Under the pieces are notes generated by a model. The model searched no databases and was not told the DNA's origin. It was given only the letters and a program-made list of their open reading frames with translations. This document shows positions 8,667-16,230 of a stretch of DNA of 54,314 nucleotides, in pieces. Each line of letters starts with the position of its first letter. Position 1 is the first letter of the stretch. A program made the position numbers and the translations under genes. Source of the stretch: Catenulispora pinisilvae (GTDB taxonomy: Bacteria; Actinomycetota; Actinomycetes; Streptomycetales; Catenulisporaceae); NCBI RefSeq assembly GCF_015356865.1, contig NZ_JAAFZA010000052.1:1-54314 (forward strand), written 5' to 3'.

Positions 8667-9201
8667 ACGTGCCGAGCTTGGCCGCTGAACACGCGGGGGC
8701 AGCCGACAGGCGTGCTTCACGATCACTAGGCATCGAGTCTCGTCACACCCCGTGGCGCCTTCGCGACGCCCGCGTCGCCGCAGAACTGACCGACCTCGGC
8801 GACCGTGCCCGGGTCTGGCGCGTCAAGACCGGCGACGGGCCGGTCGTGGCGAAGCTGACCTTCGACCGGCCCGGAGCCGTCGAGCCTGGGCTGCGGATCG
8901 CCGAGCTGGTCGAAGCTGCGGGGATCCCCACCGGAGCGCCGATCCGGACAGCGGCGGCAATATGAGCGCGACCGTGGACCGGGCATCCGGGCGGCCGTGG
9001 ACGCTCCCGCTGCACCGGTTCGTGCCAGGGACCCCGCTGGACCGCGACGCGACCGACGCTCCGGAGCTGGCCGGCGGGTTCCTCGGCCGGATCCGCAGCA
9101 TCCTCGCGCAGTCACCACAGACCCCGGTGCCGGCCGGTCGGCTGCTGGAGTACTACGCAGGCGAGGCGGCTGGCGGCACCGGCCCCGCAGTACGGCGCTA
9201 G
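8667..9201 (+). pseudogene. Decayed phosphotransferase gene (N-terminal part only)
   Basis: One frame reads RARVWRVKTGDGPVVAKLTF and then IAELVEAAGIPTGAPIRTA, the nucleotide-binding lobe of an APH-type kinase, and hits a stop at about 8963. A second frame continues as GRPWTLPLHRFVPGTPLD and LAGGFLGRIRSILAQSP, the linker and start of the C-lobe, until a stop at 9199-9201. So there is a single-base frameshift near 8955 and the whole Brenner motif and catalytic C-lobe are missing. Probably an inactive third paralogue of the neighbouring kinases. Confidence 0.6.
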
Positions 9202-9336
9202 CCCCATAGTTCGCACGTCACTGAATCGGGTGTCGTGGCGCGAGACGGGCGCTCGCCGGTTTGAGGTTTTCGTTCCGCGCCAGGGCACGGACAATGCTGG
9301 CATTTCGGGCGGCGCGGGCGTAGGCAGGGACGGCAG

Positions 9337-10191
9337 ATGACCCAAAGCGCGTCCACGGTCAAGCGTGCCCCGCACTTGCTGCGTGGGACTCTGGATATCG
9401 CCGTCGAGAACGGCGCACTCGCCCGCAATCCAGCCTGGTCAAACAGCGTTCGACCGCCGAAGCACCGAAAATCGGAGCTGACCGTCTTCAGCGACGCCCA
9501 ACTGCTGGGACTGCTTGACTTCCATCGTGACGGGCTGCGAGCGGTACCCGTGATCGGCATGTCGTGCGGCCTGCGGCAGGGAGAAATCTTCGCGCTCACT
9601 GCCGACGACATCGACGGCGAATGGCTGCACGTCCGCCGACAGACTAAGGAGCTTGCCGACGGGCACAGGGTGTTCGCCCTCCCGAAGAACGACAAGACCC
9701 GCCGCGTCCCACTACCGCAGGAGGCCGCCGCCACTCTTCGCGCCCACGCCCGGAACGCCAATTCCTGTGCGGCGACGCTGCCGTGGGAGACCGCCGACGG
9801 CGAACTGGTGACGTTCAATCTGATGTTCGTCTGGCATGGCCAGTACCGTGGCCCCACGTTCATCGATGCCCGGCTGTACAACGAGCTGGTCTGGCGCCCT
9901 GCCCTGGTTCAAGCCAGTCTCGCCCCGCCACCGACCGTCGACGAGCGGGACCGGTGGCGCTACCGGAACTCGCTCCGGCACGGAATGCACGCTCTGCGGC
10001 ACTACTACGCCAGCGCGATGCTGGCCCATGGCGTACAGATCAACGAACTGGCCGAGTACCTTGGCGACGCCGATCCGATGGTGACACTGCGGACGTACGC
10101 ACAACTCCTGCCGTCGGCCCACGGCCGGGCGATCGCCGCAGGCTCCAGGATGCTGTCGGAGTTCCGCCTACAGTTCGGCTCCATCGACTGA
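9337..10191 (+). CDS. Tyrosine site-specific recombinase (phage-type integrase), N-terminally short
   Basis: 284 aa, against a usual 380-400. It starts inside the core-binding (SAM-like) domain: VKRAPHLLRGTLDIAVENG. The catalytic domain is complete: Arg in MSCGLRQGEIFALT, the Lys strand, HALRHYYASAM (His-x-x-Arg) and the nucleophile in VTLRTYAQLLP. The second catalytic His/Trp position, usually LGH, is Asp here (LGDADP). DNA 9202-9336 has no usable upstream coding, so the arm-binding and part of the core-binding domain are lost and activity is doubtful. It points towards the tRNA 3' fragment at 10626, a typical integrase-att arrangement. Confidence 0.85.
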   Translation: MTQSASTVKRAPHLLRGTLDIAVENGALARNPAWSNSVRPPKHRKSELTVFSDAQLLGLLDFHRDGLRAVPVIGMSCGLRQGEIFALTADDIDGEWLHVRRQTKELADGHRVFALPKNDKTRRVPLPQEAAATLRAHARNANSCAATLPWETADGELVTFNLMFVWHGQYRGPTFIDARLYNELVWRPALVQASLAPPPTVDERDRWRYRNSLRHGMHALRHYYASAMLAHGVQINELAEYLGDADPMVTLRTYAQLLPSAHGRAIAAGSRMLSEFRLQFGSID

Positions 10192-10385
10192 CACTCATTT
10201 CGGATCGCCACTTGGGGATCACCGGATCGGTGTTGACCGCCCTGGCCGCGGTACCCGTGTGCAGATCGGTCAGTAAATCCTCACGCCCGATACCAAGATG
10301 GACAGAACCCACCGCACCGCGACCAAGGCCTTGCTTCGCACGTAGAGCAGCGGCGACGGAGCAGGGACCGATATCCCCTTGACAT

Positions 10386-10505
10386 CACCCTGGACCACGC
10401 TGGACGGCACCCTGGACCATGCCTTAGCTAAATCACGCCGTTGAGAAGCTGGCAACCAAAATCGCGAGTGATACGCCTATCGTGGTCCAGGGATGGTCCA
10501 GGGTG
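10386..10505. repeat. Four copies of a 10-12-bp motif, likely integrase arm-type sites
   Basis: CACCCTGGACCA occurs at 10386-10397 and 10408-10419. Its complement TGGTCCAGGG(TG) occurs at 10483-10492 and 10494-10505. Two direct copies thus face two inverted copies, within 130 bp of the tRNA fragment and between the two integrase genes. Arm-type binding sites of lambda-like integrases have this size, number and location. The functional reading is inference; the repeats are plain in the sequence. Confidence 0.55.
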
Positions 10506-10625
10506 CGCTCGGAACTGGGACGGCATCCGGCGTCCTGATACGTATTGACAGGGGTGCAGGAGTCGGACAAGCTGACATCAGGTGGTCGGAGACGGACCGC
10601 CATGTTGTGTTCCGGAAAAACAGCA

Positions 10626-10672
10626 GGGGACTCATAATCCCTTGGTCGTCGGTTCGAGTCCGACACGCCCCA
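10626..10672 (+). tRNA. 3' fragment of a CAU-anticodon tRNA (Met or Ile2), likely att site
   Basis: Anticodon stem 10626-10630/10638-10642 with loop CTCATAA (anticodon CAT), then variable loop, T-arm GTCGG-TTCGAGT-CCGAC at 10648-10664, acceptor 3' strand ACGCCCC 10665-10671 and discriminator A. The D-arm and acceptor 5' strand are absent: the DNA upstream (10560-10625) cannot form them and no GGGGCGT lies at the right distance. This is what remains at the distal end when an element integrates into the 3' half of a tRNA gene. It is an attachment-site copy, not a working tRNA. Confidence 0.7.
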
Positions 10673-10695
10673 CTCCTAACAGAATGAAAATTTGC

Positions 10696-10733
10696 GGCCT
10701 TGACCAGGAGATTGCCAGGTCAAGGCCCTTTTT
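10696..10733 (+). terminator. Rho-independent terminator after the tRNA fragment
   Basis: Perfect 10-bp stem GGCCTTGACC (10696-10705) / GGTCAAGGCC (10718-10727), 12-nt loop, then CTTTTT. A classical intrinsic terminator, rare at this quality in the window, and correctly placed 24 nt after the tRNA end. Confidence 0.85.
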
Positions 10734-10935
10734 CTTACCTCAACCTGTTGATTCCGAACGAGACCCCGCCATCACGAGCTACCCGGCTCTGCCCGACTGT
10801 TCACGATCGTTTACGGCCGTCCGCGGCACATACGCGGCACACGATCTTGAAGGGCACCGCAGGTCAGCCACGTTCTAGATCTCCACTCGGGACTCCCAGC
10901 CACGCGTGCCGGACGGCGCGGGCTGTACCGCGAGG

Positions 10936-11502
10936 TCAAGACAGGGCCAGCGCAGCCACGACGGCGTACGGAGCGGACCCGCTGGCGTTCACATCGAGGC
11001 CGGCGCCCTGGACATACCATTCGCTGGCACGACCGCCTGTCCTTCCCGGCACCCTGGCCACGTAGCGTCTCCGATCCGGACGAGTGGCCCACGGGCGCTC
11101 ATCGGGCCTGTTCGGCCGCAAATCCACCGCCCAGCCGGCGACGCGCAGCGAAACGACCAGATCGGCCTCGGTGTCGCGCGTCTCAGCGCAGGCAACACGG
11201 GAAGCGGCCTGAAGTCCGCCGACTGTCGGGCCGATGATCATCACCGACCACGGGTCATTCACGTCGTCACATTCAAGATCGCAACGGGTCGGCCGCCCGG
11301 GTCTGTCGACGATATACAGACGCAAGCGCCGTTCGGGGTGCTTGAAGGTAACCCCGTGCGAGCCCATGAGGAAGTCGTGGACCGGCTGCCCCCAGCCTTC
11401 GCCGACCAAAGCATCCTCAAGCCCGGCAGCCAGGACTCCGGCCGGAGCCGGGAGGTCATCGACGACGATGGCGGGATGATCATGCACAGCGCGTTCACCC
11501 AT
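10936..11502 (-). CDS. Hypothetical protein between att fragment and integrase
   Basis: 188 aa with good third-position GC. Contains HDHPAIVVDDLPAPAGVLAA, strands such as RLRLYIVDRPG and WSVMIIGP, and an Arg-rich C-terminal third ending VVAALALS. No membrane segment or known motif. It lies downstream of the large integrase on the same strand (146 nt gap) and is the last gene before the tRNA fragment, a place often used for element-borne accessory genes. The opposite-strand frames here have poorer codon usage. Function unknown. Confidence 0.5.
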   Translation of the reverse strand: MGERAVHDHPAIVVDDLPAPAGVLAAGLEDALVGEGWGQPVHDFLMGSHGVTFKHPERRLRLYIVDRPGRPTRCDLECDDVNDPWSVMIIGPTVGGLQAASRVACAETRDTEADLVVSLRVAGWAVDLRPNRPDERPWATRPDRRRYVARVPGRTGGRASEWYVQGAGLDVNASGSAPYAVVAALALS

Positions 11503-11648
11503 CTGTATTCAGCACTTGTCAGGAGGTCGTCAATCAAGCCAACGAAGCAGGTCGACTTTCGTCACGGCCCGCTCCGAGCTTGGACTCGACTCCAGCTCTC
11601 GCTGACAAGCATTGCGCAACGCACGCTCGCCTCGACCGCTGCCGCAGG

Positions 11649-13112
11649 TCAGCCGCCGCCCGGATCTGCACTCGGAGTTCCGGCGCCATCCGCGCCGGAC
11701 AGCGGGTCGTACATCCGGTCGAGCAGCCCTCGCAGTACCGCCTCGTTGTCGATGACGTTCACGTAGGTCGCGAGCAGCACAGGCACGGAGTTCCCGGCCC
11801 AGGAAGCGACGTTCGCCGGCGGAATCCCCCGGTTGAGCCAGTTCGTCAGGCACAGATGACGCCAGTCGTACAGGGTCTTGGCCAGCGTCGAGGCGACTTG
11901 CTCCTCGCTGAGGACCTCCCGTCGCGCTCTCTTGAGGGCCTTGTCGAGCACGGAGTAGGCGAGCTCGCCGCCACGAAGCCCACTGAACATGCGCTGTCCC
12001 GGCCTGAGCTTCTTGTTTGCGATGTAGTCGGAGAGCCTGCGCTCAAGGACCGGGTGCACGGGCACGCGACGGCGCTCACCGCGGGCACGACCTTTCAGCC
12101 CGCGGCGCTGACGGCGCGAACCGTCATCCGTCCAGCGTTTGGCTGTCTCGGGAGCCGCCTCGTAAAGGACGAGTTCGCCCCAACCCCCGGCTGTCTTGGC
12201 CCGGATGAAGTCCCCGACTTCCAAAGCCACGATCTCTTCCGGACGCGGCCCAGCCCGGTACATCACCTCCATCGCCAGCTCCAACACCTCGCCGTTTCCG
12301 CTGGTGCGGCGTACCGCGGACAACAGGGCCTCGGCAGTGGCCTGGTCTGTGAGGCGCCGCTTGTCGACCGGAACGATCGCCTTGGTCGGCCGGCTGGCTT
12401 TGCTGTCGGAAATCTCCATCGCCGCGAGCGGGTTGGCGTCCAGCTGCTTGAGGCGGACGCTGTAGGCGAGGAAGCTGTTCATGATCGCCCGATAGCGCTT
12501 ATAGGACGACTCCGCCATGGGTTTGCCGTCGAGCTTTCGAACGATCTTCGAGAAGATCTCTTCGAAGGTGTCGGCGTTGTTCAGATCGGCCACGGGCCGA
12601 GTGTGCTCGCATACCCAATCGATGATCGCGGCGACGCTTTTCGGCATGTTCTTTCGCTGGGTGACGGTGAACTGCCAGTTCTTCAGAGCCGCTCGCACCA
12701 TGGGGCCGGTGATGCGCGCGGGCGGGGTTTCGGTCAGCATGGCGACGGTGAACGCCATCATCGCTTTCGCGATGTCCACTCGGTAGGTAGCTGCAGCGTC
12801 GTCCCACTTGCGGTCCACGAACGCGGTAGCCAGGTCGAACGCGCTTTGCATTTTCACAGCGGGCTCGGCCAGAGCCTCGGCTGTCTTGTCGTGGGAGAGC
12901 GGCAAGCCGGTGATGAACGCGAAGGCTTCGCCTTTGCCCACTGCGGCGACCAACATCGACCGGTGACTGTCAGCGGCTTTGGCCTTCGTGAAGGTCTGAT
13001 TGAACTCCTGGCCATCGAGGAACCAGCGTGCCTGGTAGTGGGTACCCGTCGCGCGTTTGAGAGGACGGTTGTTCCATACCTTGACGTTGAAGGTGGTGCG
13101 GGTGTCTTTCAA
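11649..13112 (-). CDS. Large tyrosine integrase of an actinobacterial integrative element
   Basis: About 487 aa. The C-terminal catalytic part has Arg in MYRAGPRPEEIVALEV, YDWRHLCLTNWLNRGI (normally H-x-x-R; the first His is Tyr here) and nucleophile Tyr in PVLLATYVNVI. The segment GIPPANVASWAGNSVPVL matches integrases that usually read VPPTQVAEWAGHSV, with the active-site His replaced by Asn. I place the start at TTG 13112: it overlaps the excisionase stop as TTGA and has GGAAAAGG 7 nt upstream. An ATG at 13172 would extend far into the upstream gene. Transcribed leftward, towards the tRNA fragment. Confidence 0.85.
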   Translation of the reverse strand: MKDTRTTFNVKVWNNRPLKRATGTHYQARWFLDGQEFNQTFTKAKAADSHRSMLVAAVGKGEAFAFITGLPLSHDKTAEALAEPAVKMQSAFDLATAFVDRKWDDAAATYRVDIAKAMMAFTVAMLTETPPARITGPMVRAALKNWQFTVTQRKNMPKSVAAIIDWVCEHTRPVADLNNADTFEEIFSKIVRKLDGKPMAESSYKRYRAIMNSFLAYSVRLKQLDANPLAAMEISDSKASRPTKAIVPVDKRRLTDQATAEALLSAVRRTSGNGEVLELAMEVMYRAGPRPEEIVALEVGDFIRAKTAGGWGELVLYEAAPETAKRWTDDGSRRQRRGLKGRARGERRRVPVHPVLERRLSDYIANKKLRPGQRMFSGLRGGELAYSVLDKALKRARREVLSEEQVASTLAKTLYDWRHLCLTNWLNRGIPPANVASWAGNSVPVLLATYVNVIDNEAVLRGLLDRMYDPLSGADGAGTPSADPGGG

Positions 13113-13396
13113 GAACAGGCCTTTTCCAACCCGATGAGCCAGGCTTCTATGACGGCGCGGCGAAATCGCCACTGGCCGTTGGGGAGCTTGAACCCTCTCG
13201 GCGCGGACCCTTTCGCGACCCAGTCGTCGAAGGTCGAGCGCGGGAGAGGAGTGCCTTCGTCTTCGCCGAGTTCAGCCAGCAAGCACTTGAGCGAGACGAG
13301 GCGGTCGGTTGAAACGCAGGCGCACGCTGGCACGCCCGCGAGGACATCGACCGTGTCCCGCTGGGGCCGCAGACCGGCAGCAGTTCGCGAGCTCAT
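13109..13396 (-). CDS. Excisionase-like winged-HTH protein (AlpA/MerR type)
   Basis: About 95 aa if started at ATG 13396; the frame is open to 13447 and the start is uncertain. The C-terminal part is the recognisable domain: LVSLKCLLAELGEDEG, LPRSTFDDWVAKG and LPNGQWRFRRAVIEAWL, the pattern of small DNA-binding proteins placed before integrases in actinobacterial elements. Its stop overlaps the presumed integrase start. Expected role: directing the integrase towards excision and perhaps autoregulation. Confidence 0.7.
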   Translation of the reverse strand: MSSRTAAGLRPQRDTVDVLAGVPACACVSTDRLVSLKCLLAELGEDEGTPLPRSTFDDWVAKGSAPRGFKLPNGQWRFRRAVIEAWLIGLEKACS

Positions 13397-13557
13397 CGCG
13401 GCATCACAAAGTGGGCGTCCGAGGCGGGGCGGTAGCTGGCCTTCCACGGCACGATGCGCCGTTGAGCCGCGGCCAAGGCGTTGGCGTGCTTCTCGGGCAT
13501 GTGCAGACCTCCGAACCCAAATGAACGAGGATGACCGGTGAGGCCGACCGTGTTCAC

Positions 13558-13590
13558 AACAGCTAAAACTATGCTCGGCTGTCAGCTAAC
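13558..13590. promoter_or_regulatory. Direct repeats upstream of the excisionase gene
   Basis: ACAGCTAAAA and TCAGCTAACA start at 13559 and 13582 (CAGCTAA core, 23 bp apart, about two helical turns), in the AT-richer gap 13448-13716 upstream of the excisionase-integrase pair. A third TCAGCTAACA lies at 16714-16723 in the divergent gap of another gene pair. Possible operator of an element regulator. Nothing else is seen in this gap. Confidence 0.35.
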
Positions 13591-13716
13591 AAGCGGCAAC
13601 TTGTGAAGCCTCTATGAACGGCGACGACCCGGGCATCCGCGCCTGCCGCAGGCCGGTCCCGCCAACTGAGAACGGGACAGAGCTGCGGACGGCGCTTGGA
13701 TGACGTCGGCGTGGGC

Positions 13717-14004
13717 CTAAAGCAGGTAGGCGCCGCAGTCGGTCACGATGTCGCTGTGGCTCAGCACGGCTTCGGCGACCTGGCGGCACCATCCCTCGCG
13801 GCTGGCAGCTTCGGCCGGCGTCTGAGCGAATGCGGCGCGGACTGCCCGAGTCAGCCCGTTCCAGTCGCGATGTGCATGTAAGGCCTTACCGACGGCCTCA
13901 CGCACCTGAGCGCTGGTCAGGGCTGCGCCCGCTTCCAGGTCGGAGCAGAACAAGGCGTCGGTGATGCACGCCAACGCGAGGTGGCCTTCGTCGAGATCAG
14001 ACAT
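13717..14004 (-). CDS. Small conserved hypothetical protein of the integrative element
   Basis: 95 aa from ATG 14004. This start overlaps the stop of the 25-codon gene upstream, so it is translationally coupled. The sequence is helical: an acidic start (MSDLDEGHLALACIT), LTSAQVREAVGKALHAH and EAASREGWCRQVAEAVLSH, with a run of Ala/Arg residues between. No membrane segment. The operon order (64-aa, 25-aa, 95-aa gene) suggests a shared job in the element. I do not know its function. Confidence 0.6.
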   Translation of the reverse strand: MSDLDEGHLALACITDALFCSDLEAGAALTSAQVREAVGKALHAHRDWNGLTRAVRAAFAQTPAEAASREGWCRQVAEAVLSHSDIVTDCGAYLL

Positions 14005-14074
14005 GACCGTCACCACCCAGCAGTGCGGCGCGCTGCTCCGGCATATTCACGCGGGGCATGACGAACTGAGACAC
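13997..14074 (-). CDS. 25-residue peptide gene with strong ribosome site
   Basis: GTG at 14074 is preceded at 6 nt by AGGAGG, the best Shine-Dalgarno of the region. It encodes a 25-aa basic/hydrophobic peptide starting MSQFVMPRVNMPEQ and ending LLGGDGHV. Its TGA (13997-13999) lies just past the ATG (14004) of the next gene. Its leader is a near copy of the leader of the 64-aa gene 320 bp upstream. It could be a real small protein, a RiPP-like precursor or a leader peptide that couples translation of the 95-aa gene. Too short for gene callers. Confidence 0.5.
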   Translation of the reverse strand: MSQFVMPRVNMPEQRAALLGGDGHV

Positions 14075-14079
14075 GGGAT

Positions 14080-14460
14080 CCTCCTGTGCAGGGGTGTCCG
14101 AGCTCGGCCGGTGCGGTAACACCGGCCGAGCGATTCCTTGATCGGGTCGAGCGCCAACTCGACCGAGACGGCGGGAAGCTTGAAACCGTCAGCGCGGGTC
14201 GCTCATCGGCTCCACCACTTTTCGGCATCGATCCCGGCCATCAAGGCGAAGATCACGAGGGTGAAGGTGAGGTCTTTCGAGACGAGCGACAGCCCGAGCG
14301 GCTCGATGCCCTCAGCGAGCATCATGTCGTCGAGACCGGGGACGGGTTCGTCCTCCAAGGGCAGGAACTCGTCGTCGGGACTGGCAAAATGGGTCACTGG
14401 ATTCCCTCCTGTGTAGGGGTCCTGGCCCGGCCGGTGCGGTAACACCGAGTCGAGCGTGTT
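14080..14460 (-). repeat. Duplicated leader sequence before two small genes
   Basis: On the minus strand, the 64-aa gene and the 25-aa gene are each preceded by GGTGTTACCGCACCGGCC (about 14107-14124 and 14427-14444), then a short variable stretch, then ACCCCT-x-CACAGGAGG ending in the ribosome site. About 45 nt are therefore repeated, differing mainly in a few inserted bases. Either a segmental duplication of a gene start or a conserved RNA element upstream of each ribosome site. Confidence 0.6.
14203..14397 (-). CDS. 64-residue acidic/hydrophobic small protein
   Basis: GTG at 14397 with AGGAGGGAATCCA upstream. The N-terminal half is strongly acidic (SPDDEFLPLEDEPVPGLDD) and the C-terminal half hydrophobic (LTFTLVIFALMAGIDAEKWW), so it could be a small membrane-associated protein. 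The acidic leader plus hydrophobic core could also suit a peptide precursor, but there is no Cys/Ser/Thr-rich core and no maturation enzyme nearby. First gene of the leftward small-gene operon, divergent from the gene at 14638. Confidence 0.55.
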   Translation of the reverse strand: MTHFASPDDEFLPLEDEPVPGLDDMMLAEGIEPLGLSLVSKDLTFTLVIFALMAGIDAEKWWSR

Positions 14461-14637
14461 AGGAGGGGGTCGGGCGCCAACCCGGCCCCCTCTCGCGTTT
14501 CCAAGACCACCGTAGCTCAGAACTCTTAGAGTCTTAGACCTCCAAAAGAGTGAATCTTTTTGGATTTGAGCTCATGGCGGACTACAAAGGTAGGAACAAC
14601 CGCATGCTCCTGACTCGCTCCCGTTGAAAGGTATGAG

Positions 14638-15129
14638 ATGACGCCCCTGGGCCGTGATGCTCCGCAAGGCTCGGATGAACGGCCCAAGACCCGCCCGAAG
14701 CAGGCGCTGATCCGCTCCGACCAGCAGACCGGGTTGGATCACTTGGCTCGCCAGCTGCATGACGACCGAAGTGTCAAGGGCGAGAGGATCACTGCCAACA
14801 CGCTGCTTCGGGTCGCTATCGACGGATTGGTCGAGTACGGCGACCGGCTGCACGGCGACAACGAAGTGGAGCTGCTCGCCTCGTGGCGCGAGTTCCTGAG
14901 CCTTGCCGCGTCGCTGGGGAGCCTTGAGGCAGTACTCACGGACCTAGCCGACGATCTTGCTGCTGCCCGGAACGGAGTGAGCGATCCGATCACCGCGAGC
15001 TCACTCATCCGGGTGGCCGTGGCCGGCCTCGCCCGGCATCCGGACGCGCTCCACGGCGCGACCGAGGACGAGCTGCTGGCGTCCTGGTTGCAGTTCCTCG
15101 ACGAGCATGAAGCAACCGCGGGCCGCTGA
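14638..15129 (+). CDS. Internally duplicated ribbon-helix-helix-like protein
   Basis: 163 aa, ATG with GAAAGG upstream. After a basic N-terminus there are two copies of one module: residues 51-87 (ITANTLLRVAIDGLVEYGD then LHGDNEVELLASWREFL) and 118-154 (ITASSLIRVAVAGLARHPD then LHGATEDELLASWLQFL), offset by 67. The I-T-x-x-x-L-x-R-V-A pattern is that of RHH/MobC-like DNA-binding helices. A single chain with two RHH-type units could bind as an intrachain dimer. Likely an element regulator, partition or relaxosome accessory protein. A strong terminator follows at 15145. Confidence 0.7.
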   Translation: MTPLGRDAPQGSDERPKTRPKQALIRSDQQTGLDHLARQLHDDRSVKGERITANTLLRVAIDGLVEYGDRLHGDNEVELLASWREFLSLAASLGSLEAVLTDLADDLAAARNGVSDPITASSLIRVAVAGLARHPDALHGATEDELLASWLQFLDEHEATAGR

Positions 15130-15144
15130 ACACGAAACCCAGAC

Positions 15145-15184
15145 GGCCCCGATGGTGAAGATCTTGGCGGATCCCATCGGGGCC
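15145..15184 (+). terminator. Hairpin terminator
   Basis: Perfect 11-bp stem GGCCCCGATGG (15145-15155) / CCATCGGGGCC (15174-15184) with an 18-nt loop, 15 nt after the duplicated-RHH gene and before the next ribosome site. No T-run, as usual for GC-rich actinomycete terminators. Confidence 0.7.
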
Positions 15185-15206
15185 TAATCAGAGGAAGGCA
15201 CCCCTG

Positions 15207-16187
15207 ATGTCTCACCAGAATACGGCCTGGCTTGTACACCGAACCGCACCGTCGGACGCGCCAACCACACGTACGCCCAACACCCCTCAACCGCCGGCCT
15301 GGATCACCAATGGGCTGCTGACGCTGTCCGGAGTCGTGCTGTTCGCCCTCGCATGCGCCTCCGCGTGGCTCTCGTACCACGCACAGTTGGTGTACGTCCT
15401 GGCCCACAATGGCGACCTGGCGGCGGAGGCACGAGTCTGGGCCCTACTCCTGGACGCCGGGACGGCTGGCGTCTCCCTTCTCCGCCTCTACGAGACGCTT
15501 CAGGGCCGCAGGAATGTGGCTTCCAGAATCTCGCTGCTCGGCTGCATCACCGCGAGTGTCGCGATGAATCTGCTGCACACTCCTTCTCACTCACTGGGCG
15601 GATATCTCGTCGCAGCGGTTCCGCCCGTGATGTATGCCGTGTTTCTGGAGCACCTGCTCACCAACCTGCGCGACGTCCTAGTGCGAGACGAGGCGCAGCG
15701 CAGCATGTGGCGCACGTCCACGTTGTGGGTCAACTTTCCCCGACTGATGTGGAGCAGGCGGCGCGCTGTGCTGCGCCACGAAGCTGAAGGCGCGCAGAGT
15801 ACGACGGAGTCCGCATCCCGCGCCGACGACGTCTCGCAACGCGCTACTTCGGACGCGGAAGAAGAAGCGCAGCAGGGGACAGACGCCGAGGGCGCGCCGC
15901 GCGCGAAGGCGTCCGCACTAGCGTTCCGCCGCGGTCGAGGCCCAGGCCCGAAGCGCGTCGCCTTCGAAGCCGCGCTGAAGGATCAAGTGCGGTCCGGTGA
16001 TCTGCGCCTGTTCTCCGAGGACGAGCGCGAGCGGAACGCGGCTGCGTATCAGGCTGCCGCGTCACTTCCTGCGCCACTTTCCCGGGGGACGGCGCGGCGC
16101 TACGTGGTGCAGGCACTGCCGCGCTTGAACAAGAGTGGCGCGCTTTACGAGCTACCTGTGCCAGCAAGCTCGACGAAGTCTGGCTGA
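15207..16187 (+). CDS. DUF2637-type membrane protein (SpdB-like spread protein)
   Basis: 326 aa with GAGGAAGG upstream of the ATG. Four hydrophobic segments in the first half: about residues 32-56 (LLTLSGVVLFALACASAWL), 76-95, 108-125 and 132-155. A long hydrophilic Glu/Arg/Ala-rich cytoplasmic tail follows, with a basic DNA-binding-like end (RGRGPGPKRVAFEAALK ... LSRGTARRYVVQALP). Multi-pass DUF2637 proteins are SpdB-like factors of actinomycete conjugative plasmids and AICEs, which help plasmids spread between hyphal compartments. A strong marker that this stretch belongs to a conjugative element. Confidence 0.75.
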   Translation: MSHQNTAWLVHRTAPSDAPTTRTPNTPQPPAWITNGLLTLSGVVLFALACASAWLSYHAQLVYVLAHNGDLAAEARVWALLLDAGTAGVSLLRLYETLQGRRNVASRISLLGCITASVAMNLLHTPSHSLGGYLVAAVPPVMYAVFLEHLLTNLRDVLVRDEAQRSMWRTSTLWVNFPRLMWSRRRAVLRHEAEGAQSTTESASRADDVSQRATSDAEEEAQQGTDAEGAPRAKASALAFRRGRGPGPKRVAFEAALKDQVRSGDLRLFSEDERERNAAAYQAAASLPAPLSRGTARRYVVQALPRLNKSGALYELPVPASSTKSG

Positions 16188-16230
16188 CACACCGACGCGG
16201 CGCAGTTCTGCCTACCGGCGCGGATGCTCT

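Noticed and set aside
10433..10666. 77-aa frame beginning MSDSNRRPRDYES on the minus strand
   Set aside because: This opening is a well-known artefact of reading antisense through the T-arm and anticodon arm of a tRNA.
11580..13541. 653-aa open frame on the plus strand opposite the large integrase
   Set aside because: It is antisense to the integrase and excisionase; the composition is His/Gly/Arg-rich with no domain, a normal shadow in GC-rich DNA.
14010..14228. 72-aa minus-strand frame between the small genes
   Set aside because: It lacks a ribosome site and overlaps the 25-aa ORF and duplicated leader in another frame; the short ORF has the better start.
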